Below are positions 22,803-35,045 of a stretch of 64,000 nucleotides of DNA, piece after piece. The stretch comes from Wolfiporia cocos (lineage: Eukaryota; Basidiomycota; Agaricomycetes; Polyporales; Phaeolaceae). The translations under genes were made by a program, and so were the position numbers. The stretch covers positions 1,302,001 to 1,366,000 of the forward strand of contig JACCLO010000003.1 of assembly GCA_029448655.1 (NCBI GenBank). Reading direction: 5' to 3'. Each line of letters starts with the position of its first letter. Positions within the stretch are counted from its first letter, which is position 1. The notes under the pieces are model-generated. The model was not told the DNA's origin. It searched no databases and saw nothing but the letters and a program-made list of their open reading frames with translations.

Positions 22803-23995
22803 CTAGCTTAATTACCCGTGGCTTCGCCACAAACACATAGTTTAATCACTTCAATATCATATCCCAATCCGTGTGTGCCTATTTGAGATAACCGGGGGAA
22901 TTCAGACCATTCACACACAAAGCAAGGGTTTTTGAACTTACTTGTGGATTCCCCATCAATTTACCGTGGATTATCCATGGGTTACCCTCTTCTGTTCCTT
23001 GTCTCTGCCCACTTAGCCACTCCTCCACCTTGCTGATGCTCAGTCTTGTTGTCACTTCACTTGCAATAATGTGTAATGCCATATGTCAAAAAATACTGAA
23101 CATTCTTCAATATTTTGGCAGGCATTTACAGCACAGGCCATTTATGTTACAAAAATTCCCGTGGCAGGGCACAAATCCCCGTAGCATAGGACACAAATCC
23201 CCATGGTGCAGGGTACAAATCCCTGTGGTGCAGGGTATTTACATTACAAAAATCCCTGTGGCATGGGGCACAAATCCCCATGGTGTGCAGTACAAATCCC
23301 TGTGGCATGTGGTACAAATCCCCATGGTGTGGGGTATTTACATTACAAAAATCCCCATGGCACAGGGCACAAATCCCTGTGGCATGGTGCACAAATCCTT
23401 GTGGCACAGAGCACAAATCCCCGTGGCATGGGGCGCAAATCCCCATGGTGTGGGGTACAAATCCCTGTGGCACGGGGCACAAATCCCTGTGGTGTGGGGT
23501 ATTTACATTACAAAAAATCCCCATGATGTGGGGCACAAATCCCCGTGCCACGGGGCACAAATCCCCGTGGCATGGGCCACAAACCCCCGTGGCAAGGGCC
23601 ACAAATCCCCGTGGTGTGGGGCACGAATCCCCGTGGTGTGGGGCACGAATCTCCATGGTGTGGGGCATGAATCCCCGTGGTGTGGGGCACGAATCCCCGT
23701 GGCATGGGGCACGAATCCCCGTGGTGCGGGGCAGGAACAGCGTGCGCGCCTTGCAGGCGCCGGGCGTGGGAATCCACCGGCCAACTCCGCGGATGGCAAC
23801 AGGCGCCCTATCTAATGGGAGCAGGATTTGACGACGCGCATGGACGCCACGCGGCAAACGTGGCATCCATGTGCGCAAAACGTGCGCTGAACGTGCGCAA
23901 AACGCGAGCGACACGCTAGCTGCACGCGAGCGACACGCTAGCTGCACGCTAGCCGCACGCGAGCGCCTACGGCGCAAGCTCCCATTACTTATAGA
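22803..23995 (-). mobile_element. Helitron-like unit 2 (long)
   Basis: 1193 bp with minisatellite from about 23150 to 23735. The 3' stem has C opposite A at the outer pair, an intermediate between the two hairpin types. It is nearly identical to unit 25 (54764-55908). Confidence 0.8.
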
Positions 23996-24783
23996 CTAGC
24001 TTAATTACCTGTGGCTTCGCCACAAACGTTATGTCTTAGGAATATATTTTAGTCTCTGCCTGCTCAGCCACTCCTCCACCTCGCTGATGCTCGGTATCGT
24101 TGTCGCTTTGCTTGTAGAATCTGTAACTGGCACGCATGCCTTGCAGGCTCTGGGTGTGGGAATTCACCCCTGTGGCATTGGGGTGCAAATACCTGTGGCA
24201 CAGGGTACAGACCCCTGTGGTGTGGAGTATTTATATTACAAAATCCCCATGCCACAGGACACAAATCCCTGTGGCATGGGGCACGAATCCCCGTGGCATG
24301 GGGCACAAACCCCCATGGCATGGGCCAAAAATCCCCGTGGTGTAGGGCACGAATCCCCGTGGCACGGGGTACAAATCCCCGTGGTGTGGGGTATTTACAT
24401 TACAAAATCCCCATGCCACAGGACACAAATCCCTGTGGCATGGGCCACAAACCCCCATGGAATCGGCCACGAATCCCCGTGGTGTGGGGCACGAATCCCC
24501 GTGGCATGGGGCACGAATCCCTGTGGCATGGGGCACGAATCCCCGTGGCATGGGGCACGAATCCCTGTGGTGCGGGGCAGGAACAGCCCGCGCACCTTGC
24601 AGGCGCCGGGCGTGGGAATCCATCGGCCAACTCCGCGGACGGCAGGCGCCCTATCTAATGGGAGGAGGATCAACGACGCGCATGGACGCCACGCGGCAAA
24701 CGTGGCGTCCATGTGCGCAAAACGCGAGCGACACGCTAGCGGCACGCGAGCGCCTACGGCGCGAGCTCCCCTTACTTTATGGA
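23996..24783 (-). mobile_element. Helitron-like unit 3 (long)
   Basis: 788 bp, with minisatellite. Its flank beside the 3' hairpin contains ACGTTATGTCTTAGGAATAT, shared with units 6, 12, 16, 18, 20, 21 and 26 (one subfamily). Confidence 0.8.
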
Positions 24784-25940
24784 CTAGGTTAATTACCCGT
24801 GGCTTCGCCACGGTCACACCACTTTTACCACTTCAATATATTATTCCAATCCATGTGCGCCTATTTCAGATAATCAGGGGTTTTTTTAAGTTACCTGTGG
24901 ATCCCCTATGAATTTCATGTGCATTACCCATGGCTTCCCCAACTTCCCTCTTTTGTCTCTTGTCTCTGCCTGCTCAGCCACTTCTGACACAGAGCTGATC
25001 CTCGGTCTCATCATCGCTTTGCTTGTTATACTGTGTAATGTGGTGTCAAAATGTTCTTCATTTTTTTTGCAATCTTTTGGCAGGCATCTACAGCACAGGC
25101 CATTTATGTTACAAAGATCCCCGTGGCATGAGGCATAAATCCCCGTGGCACAAAGCACAGATCCCTGTGGCACGGGGCACAAATCTCCATGATACAGAGC
25201 ACAAATCCCTGTGGCATGGGGCACAAATCCCTATGGTGCAGGGTGCAAATCCCCGTGGTGCAGGGTATTTACATTACAAAAATCCCTGTGGCATGGGGCA
25301 CAAATCCCCATGGTGTGCAGTACAAATCCCTGTGGCATGTGGTACAAATCCCCGTGGTGTGGGGTATTTACATTGCAAAAATCCCTGTGGCACAGGGCAC
25401 AAATCCCTGTGGCATGGTGCACAAATCCCTGTGGCACAGAGCACAAATCCCCGTGGCATGGGGCGCAAATCCCCATGGTGTGGGGTACAAATCCCTGTGG
25501 CACGGGGCACAAATCCCCGTGGTGTGGGGTATTTACATTACAAAAACCCCCATGATGTGGGGCACAAATCCCCGTGGCACGGGGCACAAATCCCTGTGGC
25601 ACGGGGCACAAATCCCCGTGGCATGGGGCACAAATCCCCGTGGCAAGGGCCACAAACCCCCGTGGCAAGAGCCACAAATCCCCGTGGTGTGGGGCACGAA
25701 TCCCCGTGGTGTGGGGCACGAATCCCCGTGGCATGGGGCATGAATCCCCGTGGTGCGGGGCAGGAACAGCGCGCGCGCCTTGCAGGCGCTGGGCGTGGGA
25801 ATTCACCGGCGCCAGGCGCCCTATCTAATGGGAGCAGGATTGACGACGCGCATGGACGCCACGCGGTGAACGTGGACGCCAGGTGCGCAAAACGCGAGCG
25901 ACACGCGATGCCTCCCATGCGAGCCCCCATTACTTATAGA
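24784..25940 (-). mobile_element. Helitron-like unit 4 (long)
   Basis: 1157 bp. It has the second hairpin type: stem CCGTGGC/GCCACGG, 7 bp, next to CTAGG on the plus strand. Same subfamily as units 9, 10, 11, 13, 15 and 24. Confidence 0.8.
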
Positions 25941-26224
25941 CTAGCTTAATTACCTGTGGCTTCGCCACAATTTTGTATTTCTAGGAGTTATTATATATCT
26001 CTGCCCGCTCAGCCACTCCTCCACCTCGCTGACGCTCGGCCTCGTCGTCGCTTCGCTTGTAATACCTTTGCAACCGGCACGCGTGCCTTGCAGGCGTCGG
26101 CGCGCACTCGATGGGCGCCCTACAGGCGCCGCCACGCGGCAAACGTGCTCGCCATGTGCGATTCTCGTGTGCGACACGCTAGCGACACGCGACGGCTCCC
26201 ACGCGAGCTCCCATTACTTTTAGA
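25941..26224 (-). mobile_element. Helitron-like unit 5 (short)
   Basis: 284 bp, no minisatellite. Nearly identical to unit 14 (32734-33017). Confidence 0.8.
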
Positions 26225-26968
26225 CTAGCTTAATTACCTGTGGCTTCGCCACAAATGTTATGTCTTAGGAATATATTTTAGTCTCTGCCTGCTCAGCCAC
26301 TCCTCCACCTCGCTGATGCTCGGTATCGTTGTCGCTTTGCTTGTAGAATCTGTAACTGGCACGCATGCCTTGCAGGCTCTGGGTGTGGGAATTCACCCCT
26401 GTGGCATTGGGGTGCAAATACCTGTGGCACAGGGTACAGACCCCTGTGGTGTGGAGTATTTATATTACAAAATCCCCATGCCACAGGACGCAAATCCCTG
26501 TGGCATGGGGCACGAATCCCCGTGGCATGGGGCACAAACCCCCATGGCATGGGCCAAAAATCCCCATGGTGTAGGGCACGAATCCCCGTGGCACGGGGTA
26601 CAAATCCCCGTGGTGTGGAGTATTTACATTACAAAATCCCCATGCCACAGGACACAAATCCCTGTGGCATGGGCCACAAACCCCCATGGAATCAGCCACG
26701 AATCCCCGTGGTGTGGGGCACGAATCCCCGTGGCATGGGGCACGAATCCCTGTGGTGCGGGGCAGGAACAGCACGCGCACCTTGCAGGCGCCGGGCGTGG
26801 GAATCCATCGGCCAACTCCGCGGACGGCAGGCGCCCTATCTAATGGGAGGAGGATCAACGACGCGCATGGACGCCACGCGGCAAACGTGGCGTCCATGTG
26901 CGCAAAACGCGAGCGACACGCTAGCGGCACGCGAGCGCCTACGGCGCGAGCTCCCCTTACTTTATGGA
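26225..26968 (-). mobile_element. Helitron-like unit 6 (long)
   Basis: 744 bp. A close copy of unit 3 with fewer minisatellite monomers. Confidence 0.8.
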
Positions 26969-27287
26969 CTAGCTTAATTACCTGTGGCTTCGCCACAATT
27001 TTGTAATTAGAACTTGTATTGCTTATCTCTGCCCGCTCAGCCACTCCTCCACCTCGCTAACGCTCGGCCTCGTCGTCGCTTCGCTTGTAACACCTTTGCA
27101 ACCGGCACGCGCGCCTTGCAGGCGCCGGCGCGCACTCGACGGGCGCCCTACAGGCGCCGCCACGCGGCAAACGTGCTCGCCATGTGCGCAAAACGCGAGC
27201 GACACGCTAGCTGCACGCGAGCGACACGCTAGCTGCACGCTAGCTGCACATGAGCGCCTACGGCGCAAGCTCCCATTATAGTTCAGA
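26969..27287 (-). mobile_element. Helitron-like unit 7 (short)
   Basis: 319 bp, 5' end TCTGAACTATAATGGGAGC. Nearly identical to units 17, 19 and 27. Confidence 0.8.
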
Positions 27288-27569
27288 CTAGCTTAATTAC
27301 CTGTGGCTTCGCCACAATTTTACTTTAGGAGTTGTTGTTTATCTCTGCCCGCTCAGCCACTCCTCCACCTCGCTGACGCTCGGCCTCGTCGTCGCTTCGC
27401 TTGTAACACCTTTGCAACCGGCATGCGCCTTGCAGGCGCTGGGCGTGGGAATCCACTGGCCAACTTCCCGGGTCGGTGGCGCGAGCCCTATGGGACGACG
27501 GACAGCACGTGGCACACGTGGAAAAGCACATGGCAGTTCCCACGCAACGGTCGTCCCTTTATTATATGA
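27288..27569 (-). mobile_element. Helitron-like unit 8 (short)
   Basis: 282 bp, 5' end TCATATAATAAAGGGACGAC. Same subfamily as units 1, 22 and 23. Confidence 0.8.
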
Positions 27570-28872
27570 CTAGGTTAATTACCCGTGGCTTCGCCACGGT
27601 CACACCACTTTTACCACTTCAATATATTATTCCAATCCATGTGCGCCTATTTCAGATAATCAGGGGTTTTTTTAAGTTACCTGTGGATCCCCTATGAATT
27701 TCATGTGCATTACCCATGGCTTCCCCAACTTCCCTCTTTTGTCTCTTGTCTCTGCCTGCTCAGCCACTTCTGACACAGAGCTGATCCTCGGTCTCATCAT
27801 CGCTTTGCTTGTAATACTGTGTAATGTGGTGTCAAAATGTTCTTCATTTTTTTTGCAATCTTTTGGCAGGCATCTACAGCACAGGCCATTTATGTTACAA
27901 AAATCCCCGTGGCATGAGGCATAAATCCCCATGGCACAGGGCACAGATCCCTGTGGTGTGGGGCACAAATCCCTGTGGTGTGGGGTATTTACATTACAAA
28001 ATCCCCGTGGCACAGGACACAAATCCCCGTGGCACAGGACACAAATCCCCGTGGCACAGGACACAAATCCCCGTGGCACAGGGCACAAATCCCTGTGGCA
28101 TGGGGCACAAACCCCCATGGCATGGGCCAAAAATCCCTGTGGTGTAGGGCACGAATCCCTGTGGCACGGGGTACAAATCCCCGTGGTGTGGGGTATTTAC
28201 ATTACAAAATCCCCATGCCACAGGACACAAATCCCCGTGGCACAGGGTGCAAATCTCCATGGCACAGAGCACAAATCCCTGTGGCACGGGGCACAAATCC
28301 CTGTGGCATTGGGATACAAATCGCTGTGGCATGGGGTACAAATCCCCGTGCCACAGGACACAAATCCCCATGGCACGGGGCACAAATCTCCATGATACAG
28401 AGCACAAATCCCTGTGGCATGGGGCACAAATCCCCATGGCATTGGGGTGCAAATCCCTGTGGCATGGGGTACAAATCCCCGTGGTGTGGGGTATTTACAT
28501 TACAAAATCCCCATGCCACAGGACACAAATCCCTGTGGCATGGGCCACAAACCCCCATGGAATGGGACACGAATCCCCGTGGTGTGGGGCATGAATCCCC
28601 GTGGCATGGGGCACGAATCCCCGTGGCATGGGGCACGAATCCCCGTGGTGCGGGGCAGGAACAGCGCGCGCGCCTTGCAGGCGCCGGGCGTGGGAATCCA
28701 CCGGCCAACTCCGCGGATGGCAGGCGCCCTATCTAATGGGAGGAGGATCAACGACGCGCATGGACGCCACGCGGCAAACGTGGCGTCCATGTGCGCAAAA
28801 CGCGAGCGACACGCGAGCGACATGCTAGCGGCACGCGAGCGCCTACGGCGCGAGCTCCCCTTACTTTATGGA
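27570..28872 (-). mobile_element. Helitron-like unit 9 (long)
   Basis: 1303 bp, the longest uninterrupted unit, with the largest minisatellite (about 27900-28660) and the 7-bp hairpin type. Confidence 0.8.
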
Positions 28873-29972
28873 CTAGGTTAATTACCCGTGGCTTCGCCAC
28901 GGTCACACCGCTTTTTCCACTTCAATACAGTATCCCAATCCATGTGTGCCTATTTCAGATAATCGGGGTTTTTTGAAGTTACCTGTGCATCCCCCATGAA
29001 TTTCCTGTGCATTACCCATGGCTTCCCCAACTTCCCTCTTTTGTCTCTTGTCTCTGCCTGCTCAGCCACTTCTGACACCTCGCTGATCCTCGGTCTCATC
29101 GTCGCTTCGCTTGTAATACTGTGCAATGTGGTGTCAAAATGTTCTTCATTTTTTGCAATCTTTTGGCAGGCATCTACAGCACAGGCCATTTATGTTACAA
29201 AAATCCCTGTGGCAGGGCACAAATCCCCATAGCATGGGACACAAACCCCCATGGTGCAGGGTACAAATCCCCGTGGTGCAGGATATTTACATTACAAAAA
29301 TCCCTGTGGCATGGGGCACAAATCCCCATGGTGTGCAGTACAAATCCCTGTGGCATGCAGTACAAATCCCCGTGGTGTGGGGTATTTACATTACAAAAAT
29401 CCCCGTGGCACAGGGCACAAATCCCTGTGGCACAGAGCACAATTCCCCGTGGCATGGGGTGCAAATCCCCATGGTGTGGGGTACAAATCCCTGTGGCATG
29501 GGGCACAAATCCCCGTGGTGTGGGGTATTTACATTACAAAAATCCCCATGATGTGGGGCACAAATCCCCATGGCACGGGGCACAAATCCCTGTGGCATGG
29601 GCCACAAACCCCCGTGGCAAGGGCCACAAATCCCCGTGGTGTGGGGCACGAATCCCCGTGGTGTGGGGCACAAATCCCCGTGGCATGGGGCACGAATCCC
29701 CGTGGTGCGGGGCAGGAACAGCGCGCGCGCCTTGCAGGCGCCGGGCGTGGGAATCCACCGGCCAACTCCGCGGATGGCAGGCGCCCTATCTAATGGGAGC
29801 AGGATCAACAACGTGCATGGACGCCACGCGGCAAACGTGGCGTCCATGTGCGCAAAACGTGCGCTGAACGTGCGCAAAACGCGAGCGACACGCGAGCGAC
29901 ACGCTAGCTGCACGCTAGCTGCACGCTAGCGACACGTGAGCGCCTACGGCGCGAGCTCCCATTACTTTTAGA
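28873..29972 (-). mobile_element. Helitron-like unit 10 (long)
   Basis: 1100 bp, 7-bp hairpin type, minisatellite from about 29200 to 29710. Confidence 0.8.
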
Positions 29973-30913
29973 CTAGGTTAATTACCCGTGGCTTCGCCAC
30001 GGTCACACAGTTTTTTCCACTTCAATACAGTATCCCAATCCATGTGTGCCTATTTCAGATAATCGGGGTTTTTTGAAGTTACCTGTGCATCCCCCATCAA
30101 TTTCCTGTCCATTACCCATGGGTTCCCCAACTTCCCTCTTTTGTCTCTTGTCTCTGCCTGCTCAGCCACTTCTGACACAGAGCTGATCCTCGGTCTCATC
30201 GTCGCTTCCCTTGTAATACTGTGTAATGTGGTGTCAAAATGTTCTTCATTTTTGCAATCTTTTGGGAGGCATCTACAGCACAGGCCATTTATGTTACAAA
30301 AATCCCTGTGGCATGAGGCATAAATCCCCGTGGCACAGGGCACAAATACCTGTGGTGTGGGGTACAAATCCCCGTGCCACAGGACAGTGCCACAGGACAC
30401 AAATCCCCGTGGCACGGGGCACAAATCTCCATGGTACAGAGGACAAATCCCCGTGGCATGGGGCACTGGAATTGGGATGCAAATCCCTGTGGCATGGGGC
30501 ACAAATCCCTGTGGAATTGGGATGCAAATCCCTGTGGCACGGGGTACAAATCCCCGTGGGGTGGGGTATTTACATTACAAAATCCCCATGCCACAGGACA
30601 CAGATCCCTGTGGCATGGGCCACAGACCCCCATGGAATGGGCCACGAATCCCCGTGGTGTGGGGCACGAATCCCCGTGGTGCGGGGCAGGAACAGCGCGC
30701 GCGCCTTGCAGGCGCCGGGCGTGGGAATCCACCGGACAACTCCGCGGATGGCAAGCGCCCTATCTAATGGGAGGAGGATCAACGACGCGCATGGACGCCA
30801 CGCGGCAAACGTGGCGTCCATGTGCGCAAAACGCGAGCGACACGCGAGCGACACACTAGCTGCACGCTAGCGACACGCGAGCGCCTACGGCGCAAGCTCC
30901 CATTACTTATAGA
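29973..30913 (-). mobile_element. Helitron-like unit 11 (long)
   Basis: 941 bp. Near-identical in its hairpin-proximal half to units 15 and 24. Confidence 0.8.
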
Positions 30914-31710
30914 TAGCTTAATTACCTGTGGCTTCGCCACAAACGTTATGTCTTAAGAATATATTTTAGTCTCTGCCTGCTCAGCCACTCCTCCACCTCG
31001 CTGATGCTCGGTATCGTTGTCGCTTTGCTTGTAGAATCTGTAACTGGCACGCATGCCTTGCAGGCTCTGGGTGTGGGAATTCACCCCTGTGGCATTGGGG
31101 TGCAAATACCTGTGGCACAGGGTACAAACCCCTGTGGTGTGGAGTATTTATATTACAAAATCCCCATGCCACAGGACACAAATCCCTGTGGCATGGGGCA
31201 CGAATCCCCGTGGCATGGGGCACAAACTCCCATGGCATGGGCCAAAAATCCCCATGGTGTAGGGCATGAATCCCCGTGGCACGGGATGCAAATCCCCGTG
31301 GTGTGGGGTATTTACATTACAAAATCCCCATGCCACAGGACACAAATCCCTGTGGCATGGGCCACAAACCCCCATTGAATGGGCCACGAATCCCCATGGT
31401 GTGGGTACGAATCCCCGTGGTGTGGGGCACGAATCCCCGTGGCATGGGGCACGAATCCCCGTGGCATGGGGCACGAATCCCCGTGGTGCGGGGCAGGAAC
31501 AGCCCGCGCACCTTGCAGGCGCCGGGTGTGGGAATCCACCGGCCAACTCCGCGGATGGCAGGCGCCCTATCTAATGGGAGGAGGATCAACGACGCGCATG
31601 GACGCCACGCGGCAAACGTGGCGTCCATGTGCGCAAAACGCGAGCGACACGCTAGCTGCACGCTAGCGACACGCGAGCGCCTACGGCGCGAGCTCCCATT
31701 ATATTATGGA
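30914..31710 (-). mobile_element. Helitron-like unit 12 (long)
   Basis: 797 bp. The terminal CTAG has lost its C on the plus strand (AGA-TAG at 30911-30916), the only eroded junction inside the array. Confidence 0.78.
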
Positions 31711-32733
31711 CTAGGTTAATTACCCGTGGCTTCGCCACGATCACACCGCTTTTTCCACTTCAATATATTATTCCAATCCATGTGTGCCTATTTCAGATAA
31801 TCAGGAGTTTTTTTAAGTTACCTGTGGATCCCCTATGAATTTCATGTGCATTACCCATGGCTTCCCCAACTTCCCTCTTTTGTCTCTTGTCTCTGCCTGC
31901 TCAGCCACTTCTGACACCTCGCTGATCCTCGGTCTCATCATCGCTTTGCTTGTAATACTGTGTAATGTGGTGTCAAAATGTTCTTCATTTTTTTTGCAAT
32001 CTTTTGGCAGGCATCTACAGCACAGGCCATTTATGTTACAAAGATCCCCGTGGCATGAGGCATAAATCCCCGTGGCACAAAGCACAAATCCCTGTGGCAT
32101 GGGGCACAAATCTCCATGATACAGAGCACAAATCCCTGTGGCATGGGGTACAAATCCCCGTGGTGTGGGGTATTTACATTACAAAATCCCCGTGGCTCAG
32201 GACACAAATCCCCATGGCACAGGGCACAAATCCCCGTGGCACGGGGCACAAATCCCCGTGGCACGGGGCACAAATCTCCATGATACAGAGCACAAATCCC
32301 TGTGGCATGGGGCACAAATCCCCATGGCATTGGGGTGCAAATACCTGTGGCATGGGGTACAAATCCCCGTGGGGTGGGGTATTTACATTACAAAATCCCC
32401 ATGCCACAGGACACAAATCCCTGTGGCATGGGCCACAAACCCACATGGAATGGGCCACGAATCCCCGTGGTGTGGGAACGAATCCCCGTGGTGTGGGGTA
32501 TGAATCCCCGTGGCACGAATCCCCGTGGTGCGGGGTAGGAACAGCGCGCAAAACGCGAGCTAGCAGCGGGCCTTGCAGGCGCTGGGCGTGGGAATTCACC
32601 GGCGCCAGGCGCCCTAACTAATGGGAGCAGGATTGACGACGCGCATGGACGCCACGCGGCGAACGTGGACGCCAGGTGCGCAAAACGCGAGCGACACGCG
32701 ACGCCTCCCACGCGAGCCCCCATTACTTATAGA
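31711..32733 (-). mobile_element. Helitron-like unit 13 (long)
   Basis: 1023 bp, 7-bp hairpin type, with minisatellite. Confidence 0.8.
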
Positions 32734-33017
32734 CTAGCTTAATTACCTGTGGCTTCGCCACAATTTTGTATTTCTAGGAGTTATTATATATCTCTGCCCG
32801 CTCAGCCACTCCTCCACCTCGCTGACGCTCGGCCTCGTCGTCGCTTCGCTTGTAATACCTTTGCAACCGGCACGCGCGCCTTGCAGGCGCCGGCGCGCAC
32901 TCGATGGGCGCCCTACAGGCACCGCCACGCGGCAAACGTGCTCGCCATGTGCGATTCTCGTGCGCGACACGCTAGCGACACGCGACGGCTCCCACGCGAG
33001 CTCCCATTACTTTTAGA
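32734..33017 (-). mobile_element. Helitron-like unit 14 (short)
   Basis: 284 bp, near-twin of unit 5. Confidence 0.8.
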
Positions 33018-34161
33018 CTAGGTTAATTACCCGTGGCTTCGCCACGGTCACACAGTTTTTTCCACTTCAATACAGTATCCCAATCCATGTGTGCCTATTT
33101 CAGATAATCGGGGTTTTTTGAAGTTACCTGTGCATCCCCCATCAATTTCCTGTCCATTACCCATGGGTTCCCCAACTTCCCTCTTTTGTCTCTTGTCTCT
33201 GCCTGCTCAGCCACTTCTGACACAGAGCTGATCCTCGGTCTCATCGTCGCTTCCCTTGTAATACTGTGTAATGTGGTGTCAAAATGTTCTTCATTTTTTG
33301 CAATCTTTTGGGAGGCATCTACAGCACAGGCCATTTATGTTACAAAAATCCCTGTGGCATGAGGCATAAATCCCCGTGGCACAGGGCACAAATACCTGTG
33401 GTGTGGGGTACAAATCCCCGTGGTGTGGGGTATTTACATTACAAAATCCCCGTGGCACAGGACACAAATCCCCGTGGCACAGGGCACAAATCTCCATGGC
33501 ACAGAGCACAAATCCCCGTGGCATGGGGCACAAATCCCTGTGGCATTGGGATGCAAATCCCTGTGGCATGGGGCACAAATCCCCATGGCACAGGACACAC
33601 AAATCCCTGTGGCATGGGCCACAAATCCCCATGATGTAGGGTATTTACATTACAAAAATCCCCGTGGCACAGGGCACAAATCCCCGTGGCATGGGGCACA
33701 AACCCCTGTGGCACAGGACACACATCCCCATGGCATGGGGCACAAATCCCTGTGGAATTGGGATGCAAATCCCTGTGGCACGGGGTACAAATCCCCGTGG
33801 GGTGGGGTATTTACATTACAAAATCCCCGTGCCACAGGACACAAATCCCTGTGGCATGGGCCACAAACCCCCATGGAATGGGCCACGAATCCCCATGGTG
33901 TGGGAACGAATCCCCGTGGTATGGGGTATGAATCCCCGTGGCACGAATCCCCGTGGTGCGGGGCAGGAACAGCGCGCAAAACGCGAGCTAGCAGCGCGCT
34001 TTGCAGGCGCTGGGCATGGGAATTCACCGGCGCCAGGCGCCCTATCTAATGGGAGCAGGATTGACGACGCGCATGGACGCCACGCGGCGAACGTGGACGC
34101 CAGGTGCGCAAAACGCGAGCGACACGCGACGCCTCCCACGCGAGCCCCCATTACTTATAGA
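33018..34161 (-). mobile_element. Helitron-like unit 15 (long)
   Basis: 1144 bp, 7-bp hairpin type, with minisatellite. Hairpin-proximal half near-identical to units 11 and 24. Confidence 0.8.
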
Positions 34162-34556
34162 CTAGCTTAATTACCTGTGGCTTCGCCACAAACGTTATGT
34201 CTTAGGAATATATTTTAGTCTCTGCCTGCTCAGCCACTCCTCCACCTCGCTGATGCTTGGTATCGTTGTTGCTTTGCTTGTAGAATCTGTAACTGGCACG
34301 CATGCCTTGCAGGCTCTGGGTGTGGGAATTCACCCCTGTGGCATTGGGGTGCAAATACCTGTGGCACAGGGTACAGACCCCTGTGGTGTGGAATATTTAT
34401 ATTACAAAATCCCCATGCCACAGGACGCAAATCCCTGTGGCATGGGGCACGAATCCCCGTGGCATGGGGCACAAACCCCCATGGCATGGGCCAAAAATCC
34501 CTGTGGTGTAGGGCACGAATCCCCGTGGCACGGGGTACAAATCCCCGTGGTGTGGG

Positions 34557-35045
34557 TGTCACAGATTTTGTGGCATGTTTTAATGTATTACCCCTCCCTG
34601 GCTCGAACCCAGGACTTCACGTTCTAGTAGTCACATGACTGGTGCCCGGTAGTGTAGTGGTATATAGCGTACTCGTCCGCCAGGACATACGGTCACATGA
34701 TAAGTAGGTCACATGGTATATACTGGGGCACATGATAGATAGCGCACGGCCCATGCCTTTAGGGCAGTACTTACATAGTAGCGCGTTGTCTCCCCATGTA
34801 TATAAACCTACTCGCTGAGGTCTTACTACCTCAGTTCGATTATCATCGGCATTGGGGCGAGTCCCTCAGTTCTACTCTGAACCTCTGCGTGCTAGACTGG
34901 TGGTCGACATAACTACTTGGTTACTGTCTACCTTGGGTCATCTATCAACACCCATCCAGTCGCCCTTCAAGACGTTAGGTCTTAGCCTTAGACGTTAGGT
35001 TATAGGCGGGGCGTTAGTATCGTACGTCACAGTAAAACTGTGTCA
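34557..35045 (+). repeat. Left LTR
   Basis: 489 bp, TG..CA ends, identical to 35833-36321. Contains TATATAAAC near 34797, a likely promoter TATA box, followed by a putative R region. It also has tRNA-like motifs (see findings). Confidence 0.9.

Larger units (their letters stand above)
23150..34556. repeat. GC-rich minisatellite blocks, 21-22-bp period
   Basis: Every long unit in this span contains blocks of the monomer CCCCGTGGCATGGGGCACAAA followed by T, with CGTGG/TGTGG/CATGG and CAC/TGT variants. Blocks are separated by a recurring AT-rich island, GTATTTACATTACAAAA, giving a higher-order structure. Each monomer holds CCCC and GGGG, so CCCC-N7-GGGG or GGGG-N7-CCCC hairpins can form. The period is mostly 21 bp (seven codons), which keeps several frames open on both strands, but these are not genes. 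The same blocks resume at 36325-36520, 37215-39690 and 54030-56470. Confidence 0.9.

Noticed and set aside
23150..34556. CRISPR-like repeat array
   Set aside because: Repeats are contiguous with no unique spacers, the genome is eukaryotic, and the structure is a minisatellite.
23030..34627. Dozens of ORFs of 60-310 codons on both strands with 'GTNPCGMGHKSPWH'-type peptides
   Set aside because: They are translations of the Helitron-borne minisatellite. A 21-bp period keeps all frames open and opposite strands give equally good ORFs; no start, splice or codon signal is conserved. The same applies at 36290-39833 and 53971-56652.
34557..35045. A functional tRNA gene in the LTR
   Set aside because: Box A-like and box B-like motifs are on opposite strands and no cloverleaf can be drawn.
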